A DNA stretch of 64,000 nt from Taishania sp. (GCA_030150045.1 JASLGM010000020.1:62001-126000); one strand, 5' to 3'; counted from the first letter of the stretch, positions 16,616-24,973 are shown. Notes: generated by a model not told the origin, from the letters alone. Numbers and translations: made by a program.

Positions 16616-18127
16616 ATGATTTATATTTTCCTAGCCTTAACCCTACTTGGTTGTACATTCTACTTTAAAAGAAATGATACTGTACAGCAATTTTTCTATG
16701 CGCTAATCATTTTGGCAACAATTTTCCTGCTGAAAGATCAATTAACACCACTAGAGAACGTTCAATCTTTTATGGGAATAACAGGAGCTATCTTATTTGT
16801 CAATTTAGCCTTAAGCCGTATCTTGAAAACAAAAATAATGCGATGGTTAGTCCCACTATTCAGCTTACTTGCCTTCTTTTTACTCTCTCCTCTTCATTTC
16901 AAATTTGAAATTTATTCCATTTCATTAAAAGACACTCCAGTATTCTCCCTACTAATTGGCGGTTTCTTACTCGGTGGTGTTCTAGAAGCTAAAGATTGGC
17001 TGGTGAGAAATTATTTATTTCAACTACAAACATTAAGATTTGGACGAGCAGTCATTGGAGCTATATTAGGGGTACTGACAATTGTATCCACCTTTTTCAC
17101 GGGCTTCTTTGGCTTCATTTATATTGCAATAGGTCTTTTTCTATATACTTTATATCACAAGCAACGAATCGGACATTTAATTCCAGCCTTATTAGCTATG
17201 TCAGCTACCAGTTATTTTCTACATCTATTCTCATTAGAAAGCATCGATTTATTGCATGGGAAAGTATTAGCAGGTTTAATTATTGGAGCTTGTCTATATC
17301 TATTGGGAGATGTATCAAGTAGAATTTATAATCCAATTATTGGAATTGCTTTATTTTCTCTTGGAATTTCTTTAGTTGTGATCGTTTCTATTCTAAATCA
17401 TATACACCCATTCTATGGAGGCCCAGAAAGCTTTGTAGCGGGATTATTCGGTTTTTCAATTGCTTCATTATTGATTGGAAACACACAAATTTCGAGTTTC
17501 GGATACCCACTTCTAATCGTTTTAGGTCTTATTGTCCCATCCTCAATTGAAGGTCCCACTAGTTTAGAACAACCCAACAAAGAACAATCAACGACCAAAA
17601 AAGCTTCAAAAGAAAAATCATTCGCTGATTATGAAAACCTTTCATGGGATGTATTAGAAGGCGCATATATCATTGATACGTCTTCAATCATTTCTTTTCA
17701 ATTAGGCCCAAAAGGTGGAATAACAAAAGGAGCTATTAAAAACATTTCAGGAACCGTAACCTTTGATGGGGATAAATCCAAATTTGAGGTAAACATGCCT
17801 GTTAAGAATTTAACCACATTTAATAGTATGCAATATGAATCTCTTATGAGTACGGACTATTTTAATGAAGCGAAATTCCCCCTAATGCATTACCAATCAA
17901 ACGAAGTGAAATTCAAGGAAAATGAAAATGAATTGACTGGAGAGTTTTCTATGATTGGTTCCAAACATTCTGAAAATGTAATGATTAAATATTTAGGTGA
18001 AATTGATGGTAAACCTCACTTTATTGGTATGTCAACAATTAATAGACCTAAATATGGATTTAAGCCATCCCCTCAGGAAGGCGATGATGTCGCATTTACA
18101 TTTCAATTAATATTAATTAAGAAATAA
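16616..18127 (+). CDS. Polytopic membrane protein with C-terminal YceI-like domain
   Basis: A 503-residue protein with two clearly different parts. Residues 1-305 contain about eleven hydrophobic segments (for example FLALTLLGCTFYF, AVIGAILGVLTIVSTFF, GIALFSLGISLVVIVSIL). After a charged linker (about 310-335, rich in Lys/Glu/Ser), residues 343-503 form a YceI-like domain. It has WDVLEGAYIIDTSS, GAIKNISGTVTFDGDKS, SMQYESLMSTDYFNEAKFP and FQLILIKK, the pattern of the lipocalin-like fold that binds polyisoprenoids. YceI proteins are normally small and secreted, so this fusion is unusual. It is last in the sugar operon, 36 bases after the phosphatase, and is followed by a strong terminator. A role with isoprenoid carrier lipids in glycan assembly is speculation from context. 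Confidence 0.8.
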   Translation: MIYIFLALTLLGCTFYFKRNDTVQQFFYALIILATIFLLKDQLTPLENVQSFMGITGAILFVNLALSRILKTKIMRWLVPLFSLLAFFLLSPLHFKFEIYSISLKDTPVFSLLIGGFLLGGVLEAKDWLVRNYLFQLQTLRFGRAVIGAILGVLTIVSTFFTGFFGFIYIAIGLFLYTLYHKQRIGHLIPALLAMSATSYFLHLFSLESIDLLHGKVLAGLIIGACLYLLGDVSSRIYNPIIGIALFSLGISLVVIVSILNHIHPFYGGPESFVAGLFGFSIASLLIGNTQISSFGYPLLIVLGLIVPSSIEGPTSLEQPNKEQSTTKKASKEKSFADYENLSWDVLEGAYIIDTSSIISFQLGPKGGITKGAIKNISGTVTFDGDKSKFEVNMPVKNLTTFNSMQYESLMSTDYFNEAKFPLMHYQSNEVKFKENENELTGEFSMIGSKHSENVMIKYLGEIDGKPHFIGMSTINRPKYGFKPSPQEGDDVAFTFQLILIKK

Positions 18128-18130
18128 AAA

Positions 18131-18161
18131 GAAGAGCGAAATGGAATCCATTTCGCTCTTC
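18131..18161. terminator. Bidirectional terminator shared by the sugar operon and the hydroxylase gene
   Basis: A perfect 14-bp stem GAAGAGCGAAATGG / CCATTTCGCTCTTC has an AAT loop. TTTTTT follows on the plus strand and a TTTTTATTTC stretch on the minus strand. It lies between convergent genes. Confidence 0.93.
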
Positions 18162-18170
18162 TTTTTTAAA

Positions 18171-18803
18171 CTACTTCTTTTTAGGCATTGTCCTAAATAT
18201 CCTATCCCAAAAACGATTGGATACTCCAAATGCCATTTCCTCATTTTGATAGTGATGCAGAAGATGATGCGTCCATAAAGGTTGCAAAAACTTCGGAGCT
18301 TTGAACATATGTATACAATAATGTAATCCCGAATAACATAAATATCCAAAAACGATTCCTCCAGTTATATAAAAGCCTTCAAGATTAAATATCAAATAAT
18401 TGATAAACAAGAATAAGGAAATAAAAAGTGTGCCTCCAGAAGGTGGCATCATTGTTCTTTTCTCTTCATGTGGGTAATCATGATGAACACCATGAAAGAT
18501 AAAGTGAAATTTCTTCACATATTTATTTTCATTGACAAAATGAAAAACAAATCGATGCAATAAGTATTCTAAAAATGTCCATCCTAATAGACCTCCACTC
18601 CAATAAACAGCTCCTCTTAGCCATCCAATATCAGAATAGATTAATCCAAGAACATAGAACAAGATGCTTACGCCCCCGTAAAAAAAAACATGTAGCGGGA
18701 AGCTAGTATATGTTAGTAATTCAAGAAAATCATTTTTGAAGATGCGAGTAGTATCCACAGTAGCATTAGACGCTACTTCGTTACCTTGTAGAGATTCGTT
18801 CAT
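18171..18803 (-). CDS. Fatty acid hydroxylase / sterol desaturase superfamily membrane protein
   Basis: A 210-residue di-iron membrane oxygenase. The histidine boxes are HRFVFH (83, 88), HFIFHGVHH (100, 104, 107, 108), HYCIH (161, 165) and HHLLHH (179, 180, 183, 184), with four or so membrane helices between them. The arrangement resembles fatty acid 2-hydroxylases, which in Bacteroidota hydroxylate acyl chains of membrane lipids such as sphingolipids; the substrate here is inferred. The gene stands alone. Its long upstream region holds a -7 box at 18953 with the palindrome 18978-18993 just beyond it, and a second possible -7 box, TAAATTTG, at 18833-18840. Confidence 0.88.
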   Translation of the reverse strand: MNESLQGNEVASNATVDTTRIFKNDFLELLTYTSFPLHVFFYGGVSILFYVLGLIYSDIGWLRGAVYWSGGLLGWTFLEYLLHRFVFHFVNENKYVKKFHFIFHGVHHDYPHEEKRTMMPPSGGTLFISLFLFINYLIFNLEGFYITGGIVFGYLCYSGLHYCIHMFKAPKFLQPLWTHHLLHHYQNEEMAFGVSNRFWDRIFRTMPKKK

Positions 18804-18952
18804 TTTTCTGTGTTAAGTGTTTTATACTTAATCAAATTTAAACTAAAACCTCATTAAAAAAAATGTCTTTTTAGAATTTTAAAGAAGCTTAACAATATTT
18901 GCTACCGAAACGGACAAATAAGCGTTTAAATATTGATTAATAACATTATAAA

Positions 18953-18960
18953 CAAAGATA
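18953..18960 (-). promoter_or_regulatory. Putative -7 box directed at the hydroxylase gene
   Basis: The minus strand reads TATCTTTG (TAnnTTTG). The palindrome at 18978-18993 lies 17 bases upstream, where a -33 element would be. A nearer TAAATTTG at 18833-18840 is an alternative. Confidence 0.45.
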
Positions 18961-18977
18961 AAATCACCTAATCCTTC

Positions 18978-18993
18978 ATCTGAATATTCAGAT
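18978..18993. promoter_or_regulatory. Perfect 16-bp palindrome, candidate operator
   Basis: ATCTGAATATTCAGAT is identical to the core of the palindromes at 33492-33513 and 49772-49789. It sits between the divergent hydroxylase and aminotransferase genes and upstream of a minus-strand -7 box. Confidence 0.6.
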
Positions 18994-19103
18994 ATTCCTC
19001 CAAATTGAATACTCATCTTAAGTGGATATACAATCTATATTTCATCTTCTCCCTTGATTTCTTTCTTTTCGCTTAAATGATTTTTACTTTTATAAAAAAA
19101 ACG

Positions 19104-20294
19104 ATGACGCGCGAAGAATACTTTATTCAACACCTAGGACAAACCAACCCTTTTCCATACTTAATTGATGTCGATTATGCAAAAGGCATTTATATCTATG
19201 ACAAAAATGGAAAACCATATATGGATATGATTTCTGGCGTTGGTGTAGCAAATACTGGTCATAGTCATCCAAAAATTATTGAAGCAATAAAAAACCAAGC
19301 CGATCGTCACTTACACGTTATGGTTTATGGTGAATATATACAAGATGCCCCAATCGCTTTTACGCAAACACTACTCTCTCTATTACCCAATGAATTAAAT
19401 TGTGTTTACGCTGTTAATTCAGGAACAGAAGCCAATGAAGCTGCTTTAAAACTAGCTAAAAGAGTTACAGGACGAACAGAATTGGTTTCCTTTAGAGGGT
19501 CATATCATGGAAGTACACACGGATCGATGAGCGTATCTGGTAACGAGGTAAAAAAAGAGGCTTATCGTCCACTTCTCCCTGACGTTCGCTTTCTAGAACA
19601 TGGCAACATCGCTCAACTACAACAAATCACCACAAAAACAGCGGGGGTAATTGTAGAAACAATACAAGGTGATGCAGGCGTTCGGATTCCCTCACAAAAA
19701 TTTCTTTCCGCATTACGTGCAAGATGCACAGAAGTAGGTGCTCAACTGATTTTCGACGAAGTACAGTGTGGAATGGGTCGCACAGGAAAAATGTTCGCTT
19801 TTGAACATTATAATGTAGTGCCAGATATTCTTACCCTTGGAAAAGCTTTAGGTGGTGGAATGCCAATTGGTGCACTCGTTTCAAACCATGATAAATTGTG
19901 GGAATTCACATACAATCCAATGCTGGGCCATATCACAACATTTGGAGGTCACCCCTTAATTGCCGCATCTGCGAATGCAGCTTTAGAAATTTTAGATCAA
20001 GAAATTGACTTCAATGAAGTTGAAAGATTAGGGAAATTACTTCAAGATTTAATCGCAACATCTGAAGAAATAAAAGAAACACGAAGAATAGGAATGATGT
20101 TCGCGTTCGACATGGTTTCCTTTGAAAGAGTGGAGAAAATTGTGAAATACGCTTTAGAAAAAGGCCTCATCTCCTTTTGGTTTCTTTCGCACCCTTACAG
20201 TTTCCGATTATCACCCCCATTAAATATAACAGAAGCTGAAATTAGAAAAGCAGCAAATATTATTCTCGAAGCCATAGAACAAACAAAAGAATAG
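19104..20294 (+). CDS. Class III PLP-dependent aminotransferase (acetylornithine/4-aminobutyrate type)
   Basis: A 396-residue fold-type I aminotransferase from the ATG at 19104; an in-frame ATG at 19077 would add nine residues that family members lack. Motifs are NSGTEANEAALKLAK (PLP phosphate), FRGSYHGSTHG, IFDEVQCGMGRTG with the cofactor aspartate (Asp218), and LTLGKALGGGMPIG with the Schiff-base lysine (Lys247). The substrate is not clear: such 'aspartate aminotransferase family' members in Bacteroidota are unassigned amino-acid or diamine transaminases. It is monocistronic, with a terminator directly after the stop codon. The palindrome 18978-18993 is about 110 bases before the start. Confidence 0.88.
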   Translation: MTREEYFIQHLGQTNPFPYLIDVDYAKGIYIYDKNGKPYMDMISGVGVANTGHSHPKIIEAIKNQADRHLHVMVYGEYIQDAPIAFTQTLLSLLPNELNCVYAVNSGTEANEAALKLAKRVTGRTELVSFRGSYHGSTHGSMSVSGNEVKKEAYRPLLPDVRFLEHGNIAQLQQITTKTAGVIVETIQGDAGVRIPSQKFLSALRARCTEVGAQLIFDEVQCGMGRTGKMFAFEHYNVVPDILTLGKALGGGMPIGALVSNHDKLWEFTYNPMLGHITTFGGHPLIAASANAALEILDQEIDFNEVERLGKLLQDLIATSEEIKETRRIGMMFAFDMVSFERVEKIVKYALEKGLISFWFLSHPYSFRLSPPLNITEAEIRKAANIILEAIEQTKE

Positions 20295-20298
20295 AAAA

Positions 20299-20330
20299 AA
20301 TCCCCATTACAAAATAGTAATGGGGATTTT
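20299..20330. terminator. Rho-independent terminator after the aminotransferase
   Basis: An 11-bp stem ATCCCCATTAC / GTAATGGGGAT (20299-20309, 20316-20326) is followed by TTTT. An A-run before the stem means it may also serve the convergent lipoprotein gene. Confidence 0.9.
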
Positions 20331-20333
20331 CAT

Positions 20334-20741
20334 TCATTCACCTCTGATGAAATCTACATTATCAGAGTCGATGGAAAAGGTGGTTCCATCGTATTTAACG
20401 GTAAGGTTGGCCGTGCTATTCTTGTACTTAATGACATACACTTGTTCTGGTTCTGCTGTTGCATAAATGCGCGCATAAGCCGGAGAAGGAATTAACGTGT
20501 CTGAAGGGAAACGCTTGTAAATGTACTTTAAACGTACTGCTTGCTTATTCAATCGAGAAGTTTCACTTGTTGCAATCTGATATCCTGAACTTTCGAATAA
20601 TTTCTCCGTTCGTAAAACCAACTGCATTTCCGAAGTACCTTCCATCGTTGCAATCAAAGGTTTGGGAACGTCAAACACCTCATCTTTTTCACAACTGACA
20701 AAAAATAAAGGGATAAACAATAAGAAGAGGATGTTTTTCAT
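20334..20741 (-). CDS. Small putative lipoprotein, function unknown
   Basis: A 135-residue protein with a lipoprotein signal peptide: MKNILFLLFIPLFFVSC, where FVSC is the lipobox and Cys17 the lipidated residue, followed by EKDE. The mature part is short and beta-rich (MQLVLRTEKLFESSGYQIATSE, QVYVIKYKNSTANLTVKYDGTTFSI). No named family is recognised. It is alone, convergent with the aminotransferase, and shares its terminator region. Confidence 0.75.
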   Translation of the reverse strand: MKNILFLLFIPLFFVSCEKDEVFDVPKPLIATMEGTSEMQLVLRTEKLFESSGYQIATSETSRLNKQAVRLKYIYKRFPSDTLIPSPAYARIYATAEPEQVYVIKYKNSTANLTVKYDGTTFSIDSDNVDFIRGE

Positions 20742-20834
20742 AAATTAAAGTATATATAACTGAATATATTCCTTTTATGTTCAATCAATTAGCTAAATGA
20801 ACAAATCCACATCCTTAACGAATAAAAGCCCTAT

Positions 20835-22034
20835 TTAAGGTAAATAAAAACGGGATACTTTACCATTTGACAATAATAAATAAACACCCGAATTCAGAAA
20901 ATCTAACTCTTTAACATCCTGAAAACGTATCACTTCCTTTCCTTCAAGATTATAAACAACCCCAATCTCACCAAAAACATTCATTGTTTTCCCGCTTAGT
21001 ACAAACCAATCCGAGAGGTCATTTTCTAAAGCTAAGAGTTCCAAAACATCAACAGAAATTACTCTGTTTTCCGCATCTTCAGAACATGCACTTATTGCCT
21101 TTACTTGTATAGTAAACGTACCCAAATCAGCATAATCCTTGGTTACCTCCCATCCTTGTGCTTGTGTATGATCTCCAAAATCCCACTCCACACGCTGCGC
21201 TTTTCGTGTTGAAACCTCACCTTGAATTACGTCGTCTAGTTGTGTTATTTCCAGATTTTCTATTTGTGTGTGCTCACTTTTTGGGCGCAAATGATAACGT
21301 GATTTCTCTCGAAGAATTTCCACATCAATGATCTGTTTTACCAAATCGGTAAACGCTGTAGAAAGTCCTTGATTGCCGACTAAAACCTGAGGTAATTCTA
21401 AAAAAATTGATGAATAAATAGTCATTGCAGCCAAAAAACTCCCTGCCAAAGATGGATGCGATTGATCCGGTTCATACAGCTCCACATTAGGCATTTGCTC
21501 CCTCAACCGTTGCCAAACACGCCCAACAGCCGCCACCGAAGCCTGCGAACTATCCGCAATTCGCATATAACCATCATATAAACGCTCTTGCATACCCTCA
21601 AAAGTTGAAATTGGTCCCCATTGTGGATCTCCATTTTTTCTACCCCAAGTCATAAAAAACATTACTTCACTACAAAAATGATGACGATAAATACTGTCAG
21701 TAAGGGAAACAGCCGGTGGTAAAACATTAAAATCAACTTGTTGATCAGGGAAAGAAACTTCTTGACTTTGCCCTTGAATCAACACATAATCCCAATTTTT
21801 TTGCTTGATTTTTTGTTGCGCCGCCGCACTAGTATTGTGCATATAAAACGACGCGCCGCCAACCGTATGCGAATCCACAAAAACATTTTTGCCATTTGCT
21901 ATTGAAAGTTGCCTCAAAAGGGTTGGTAAATCGTTGCCATAAGTGTAACTATTTCCAATAAAAAGAATATTTGTTTGCTGACCTAAAACCCCGCCAACAA
22001 TAGAAAGTGCTAAAAATAAAAGTGTTTTTTTCAT
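20835..22034 (-). CDS. Secreted SGNH-hydrolase-like protein with PKD domain and type IX sorting domain
   Basis: A 399-residue exported protein (signal peptide MKKTLLFLALSIVGGVLGQ; ATG at 22034, as a start at 22037 would be TTG). The N-terminal part has ILFIGNSYTYGNDLP, in which GNSYT carries the nucleophile-like serine, VLIQGQSQE, and later PDQSHPSLAGS with the Asp-His pair. This looks like an SGNH/GDSL hydrolase of the DUF4886 type. A PKD-like domain follows (VEWDFGDHTQAQGWEVTKDYADLGTF). The last 70 residues resemble a type IX secretion C-terminal domain ending in LSNGKVSRFYLP. The likely location is the outer surface or medium. The esterase substrate is unknown. Confidence 0.82.
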   Translation of the reverse strand: MKKTLLFLALSIVGGVLGQQTNILFIGNSYTYGNDLPTLLRQLSIANGKNVFVDSHTVGGASFYMHNTSAAAQQKIKQKNWDYVLIQGQSQEVSFPDQQVDFNVLPPAVSLTDSIYRHHFCSEVMFFMTWGRKNGDPQWGPISTFEGMQERLYDGYMRIADSSQASVAAVGRVWQRLREQMPNVELYEPDQSHPSLAGSFLAAMTIYSSIFLELPQVLVGNQGLSTAFTDLVKQIIDVEILREKSRYHLRPKSEHTQIENLEITQLDDVIQGEVSTRKAQRVEWDFGDHTQAQGWEVTKDYADLGTFTIQVKAISACSEDAENRVISVDVLELLALENDLSDWFVLSGKTMNVFGEIGVVYNLEGKEVIRFQDVKELDFLNSGVYLLLSNGKVSRFYLP

Positions 22035-22115
22035 CAATACTTAGACGCAAATCCGAACAATAGGTTGTCCTGAAAAGTCACGAAAAGCATCAAGATTTTC
22101 AAGTATTCTCTTTAC

Positions 22116-22240
22116 TTGGGCGCTTCCTTACCCAAATACTTGGGAAAGGCCAGGCTATCCGTTCATAGTCCTCGTCCCTCCCCAAATATTTTGGGGAAGG
22201 ACTGTGGGCTAACCACTCCTATCCTTAGCGCGAAGATCTG
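22116..22240 (+). repeat. Intergenic repeat, module 1, copy B
   Basis: Hairpin I is CCCAA-atac-TTGGG (22131-22144) within CC...GG. The constant word CAGGCTATCCG follows. Hairpin II is CCCCAAATATTTTGGGG (22180-22196). The module closes with the constant word CTATCCTTAGCGC (22219-22231). Hairpin II and its flanks closely match the reversed copy at 34045-34136. Confidence 0.75.
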
Positions 22241-22288
22241 TTTTCTTAACTTTTATTCTGATTCTAAATTTCAAATAAGATTTCTCTT

Positions 22289-22433
22289 CAGCTAGGGCGT
22301 AGCGCGATAGCTAAACGAAAGGGAAAAGAGTGAACGCGCACTTTACACTGCGACCAAGGGGAGCACGTGTAAAGAAGAACGTGAACCTTTTTACCTAAGT
22401 TTACTAAAGCGCGCAGACCGTAAAAGCTGCCAA
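22289..22433 (+). repeat. Intergenic repeat, module 2, copy B (145 bp nested hairpin)
   Basis: Outer arm CAGCT/AGCTG, then GCGCG/CGCGC, TAGcTAAAC (22308-22316) with GTTTAcTA (22399-22406), and CTTTACAC (22341-22348) with GTGTAAAG (22367-22374). The apical region TGCGACCAAGGGGAGCAC is almost that of copy A. The arms differ from copy A but remain complementary. Confidence 0.8.
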
Positions 22434-22478
22434 AAAGATGGCTTAGGAAGGCGTTAAATGAAACTAAAAATGTCGGGT

Positions 22479-22501
22479 AAAAAAAAACCGCCTTTCGGCG
22501 G
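22479..22501 (-). terminator. Rho-independent terminator of the GH3/dNK/hldD operon
   Basis: Stem CCGCC/GGCGG with loop TTTC (22488-22501). On the minus strand it is followed by nine T residues. It lies 28 bases after the hldD stop codon. Confidence 0.9.
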
Positions 22502-22529
22502 AATTTTGATGCTTTGATTGCTCGGTTTC

Positions 22530-23498
22530 TTACATGTATTTTGTACCAATAAGGTGATTTTTTACGTAATCGCTAACACCTTCTTCTAAGGTATGGAAAG
22601 GCGTTTTGTAACCTTGCTCAATCAATTTTGACATGTCTGCCTCTGTAAAATACTGGTATTTATCTCTGATGTCAATCGGCGTGTCAATGAACGATATGTC
22701 CTCTTTTTCACCCATTGCTGCAAAGGTGTTTTTCGCCAAATCAAGGAAAGTTCTAGCTTTACCTGACCCTAAATTATAAATGCCTGGATTCGGTTTTTCT
22801 TCCAATAAAAAAGCGCAAACACTAACAACGTCTTTCACATAAACGAAATCTCTCAATTGCCCGCCATCTGTGTATTCCGGGTTGTGTGATCGGAACAACT
22901 TCATTGCTCCTGTTGCCCCAATTTGATGGAATGCATGAAAAATAACGCTGGCCATTCTTCCTTTATGGAATTCATTGGGACCGTAAACGTTAAAGAATTT
23001 CAATCCTGCCCAAAAAGGTGGGAAAGTCGTTTGCGTCAAAACCCATTTATCGAAATCATTCTTTGAATCTCCATAGGGATTTAGCGGTTTCAAATTCGGG
23101 ATTACTGCATGATCGTCTTTGTAGCCAAATTCTCCTAAACCATACGTTGCCGCTGAGCTAGCGTACACGAGTGGAATCTGTTTTTCAACACAAATTTCCC
23201 AAAGTGCTTTGGAGTAATTCACGTTTAATTCATCAAAAATGGAGGTGTCAAATTCGGTGGTATCTGTTCGTGCTCCGATGTGAAATACGAAATCGATTTC
23301 ATTACCAAAATCTTGAAAATATTTAATAAAATCCTTACGCCCTACCTTTGAAAGCAAGGTTTTCCCTTCTAAATTATTGTCTTTCTCTGTCTTTGAAAAG
23401 TCATCTACGGCAATGATGTCGTTGTAACCCTTGCTATTTAGATGGCTCACTAAACAGCTTCCTATAAATCCTGCTGCACCTGTAACTACTATTTTCAT
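22530..23498 (-). CDS. hldD: ADP-L-glycero-D-manno-heptose 6-epimerase
   Basis: An SDR epimerase of 322 residues that makes the L,D-heptose precursor for the LPS core. It shows GAAGFIGSCLVSHL, FHIGARTDTTEFD (typical of HldD), YASSAATYG and the pair Tyr142/Lys146 in NPYGDSKNDFD, followed by FFNVYGPNEFHKGRMASVIFHAF. It ends a minus-strand operon with GH3, an unknown secreted protein and a deoxynucleoside kinase; only 13 bases separate it from the kinase gene. No hldE or gmhA/B is in the window. Confidence 0.95.
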   Translation of the reverse strand: MKIVVTGAAGFIGSCLVSHLNSKGYNDIIAVDDFSKTEKDNNLEGKTLLSKVGRKDFIKYFQDFGNEIDFVFHIGARTDTTEFDTSIFDELNVNYSKALWEICVEKQIPLVYASSAATYGLGEFGYKDDHAVIPNLKPLNPYGDSKNDFDKWVLTQTTFPPFWAGLKFFNVYGPNEFHKGRMASVIFHAFHQIGATGAMKLFRSHNPEYTDGGQLRDFVYVKDVVSVCAFLLEEKPNPGIYNLGSGKARTFLDLAKNTFAAMGEKEDISFIDTPIDIRDKYQYFTEADMSKLIEQGYKTPFHTLEEGVSDYVKNHLIGTKYM

Positions 23499-23511
23499 TG
23501 CTTTGTAATAT

Positions 23512-24126
23512 TTAAAATAACCCGTGAATTTCGGCGTCTATTGAATTAATTATTTGTCCTAGATCTTCTGCTTTTACGGGGAAATTATTGTTGTCAATAT
23601 CCACGATTAAAAGTTTCCCTTTATCGTAAGTTGATATCCATGCTTCATATCGTTCATTCAATCGTTTCAAGTAGTCTAAGCGAATAGAGTTTTCGTATTC
23701 TCTTCCTCGGCTTTGAATGTGATTCACTAATGTTGGCACGCTTGCTCTTAGGTAAATCAAAAGATCAGGCGCAGAAACGAACGAATCCATCAGGTTGAAA
23801 AGAGAGAAATAGTTTTCAAAATCTCTGGTTGTCATCAATCCCATTGAGTGAAGATTGGGTGCAAAAATAAACGCGTCTTCGTAGATGGTTCTGTCCTGAA
23901 CGACATTTGCATTGCTTTGCTTAATTTCTTGAATTTGGGTAAAGCGAGAATTAAGGTAATAAATTTGTAAATTAAATGACCAGCGTTGCATGTCCTCGTA
24001 AAAATCATTCAAGTATGGATTTTGTTCCACATCTTCAAAATGCGTTTCCCAATTGTAATGCTTCGCCAATAATTTTGTTAGCGTGGTCTTTCCCGAACCG
24101 ATATTTCCTGCGATTGCAACGTGCAT
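23512..24126 (-). CDS. Deoxynucleoside kinase
   Basis: A 204-residue cytoplasmic kinase that phosphorylates deoxynucleosides for nucleotide salvage. It has the P-loop GNIGSGKT (7-14), FEDVEQNPYLNDFY for substrate and catalytic base, YYLNSRFTQI, the QDRTIYEDAFIF block (DRS-like motif), and an arginine-rich lid (SRGREYENSIRLDYLKRLNERYEAW). The family includes dAK/dGK and TK2-like enzymes; which base it prefers cannot be read with certainty. It sits between an unknown secreted protein and hldD in one operon. Confidence 0.92.
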   Translation of the reverse strand: MHVAIAGNIGSGKTTLTKLLAKHYNWETHFEDVEQNPYLNDFYEDMQRWSFNLQIYYLNSRFTQIQEIKQSNANVVQDRTIYEDAFIFAPNLHSMGLMTTRDFENYFSLFNLMDSFVSAPDLLIYLRASVPTLVNHIQSRGREYENSIRLDYLKRLNERYEAWISTYDKGKLLIVDIDNNNFPVKAEDLGQIINSIDAEIHGLF

Positions 24127-24190
24127 ATTTTATATTTTAGAATGTCTAATTTAATTAAAAAGGGAGAATAAGCAAAGTAAATCTGCCTGC

Positions 24191-24973
24191 TTAAAATCTT
24201 ATTTTTTGTATTTTGTTTTGCTTTTGAATAAAAAGTGATTCTCCGTTGTAGCGAAAGTTTGTAATATCTTGAAACCCCATGTCTATCAATGATTGTGTAC
24301 CATCTAACTCTACGGAAAACTCAAATAATTTTTGATCCTTTAGCAAAACGAGGTGTTTTCCCACAACCTCAATATGTTCTACTTCCTTAACATCTGAAAA
24401 GTATTCAAAAGTTCCAAATCTATCGAAAAAGTAGAGTCCTTTATTTCTATCAATAACAATTAAATTATTGTTGTACTCCACTATTTGTGTGACCTCACTG
24501 ATGGAAAGTAGACCCCGTAAATTTGCTACGGCTTGTGTTTGCATTTGAGTAAGCACGGAATACAAAGTAAGGTTTGAATTTACCTCATCGTAGATCCATA
24601 TTTTATCAGATTGGCTTGACGCTGCTATTTTTGTAACGAAGGTAAATCCGAGATCATCTAAATCTAAGCATTGATCAATGTTTGTCAGAGAATTATCGAT
24701 AAAACAAATGACTTGCTGCTCTGAAGAGAATAGCACCGATTTTAAAGAGTTGATGTTTTGAAATTGTTCAATAGTTCCATATGCTTTACTGCTTTGCTTG
24801 AGTACTCTGCCGTCATTTGCGAGCAAAACAATTGCATCATTTTCTACATAAAGTACATCTCCCTTGCCATTCACGGTCCATTTCGCTTCTTTGGGCAATA
24901 TGAATTCTGCAACAACTTGTTGGGTCCGTCCAAAAAATGGAAAGCAAAGAATAAAAAATAATATGTTATACAT
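24191..24973 (-). CDS. Secreted beta-propeller-like protein, function unknown
   Basis: A 260-residue protein with a signal peptide (MYNILFFILCFPFFGRTQ). The mature part repeats short strand pairs such as GDVLYVENDAIVLLANDGRVLKQ, QQVICFIDNSLTNIDQCLDLDDLG, NNLIVIDRNKGLYFFDRFGTFEYF and KHLVLLKDQKLFEFSVELDG. These look like blades of an incomplete beta-propeller. No family is recognised. Its start overlaps the 3' end of the GH3 gene by eight bases and dNK follows 64 bases later, so it is translated with them. Context gives no firm function. Confidence 0.7.
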   Translation of the reverse strand: MYNILFFILCFPFFGRTQQVVAEFILPKEAKWTVNGKGDVLYVENDAIVLLANDGRVLKQSSKAYGTIEQFQNINSLKSVLFSSEQQVICFIDNSLTNIDQCLDLDDLGFTFVTKIAASSQSDKIWIYDEVNSNLTLYSVLTQMQTQAVANLRGLLSISEVTQIVEYNNNLIVIDRNKGLYFFDRFGTFEYFSDVKEVEHIEVVGKHLVLLKDQKLFEFSVELDGTQSLIDMGFQDITNFRYNGESLFIQKQNKIQKIRF

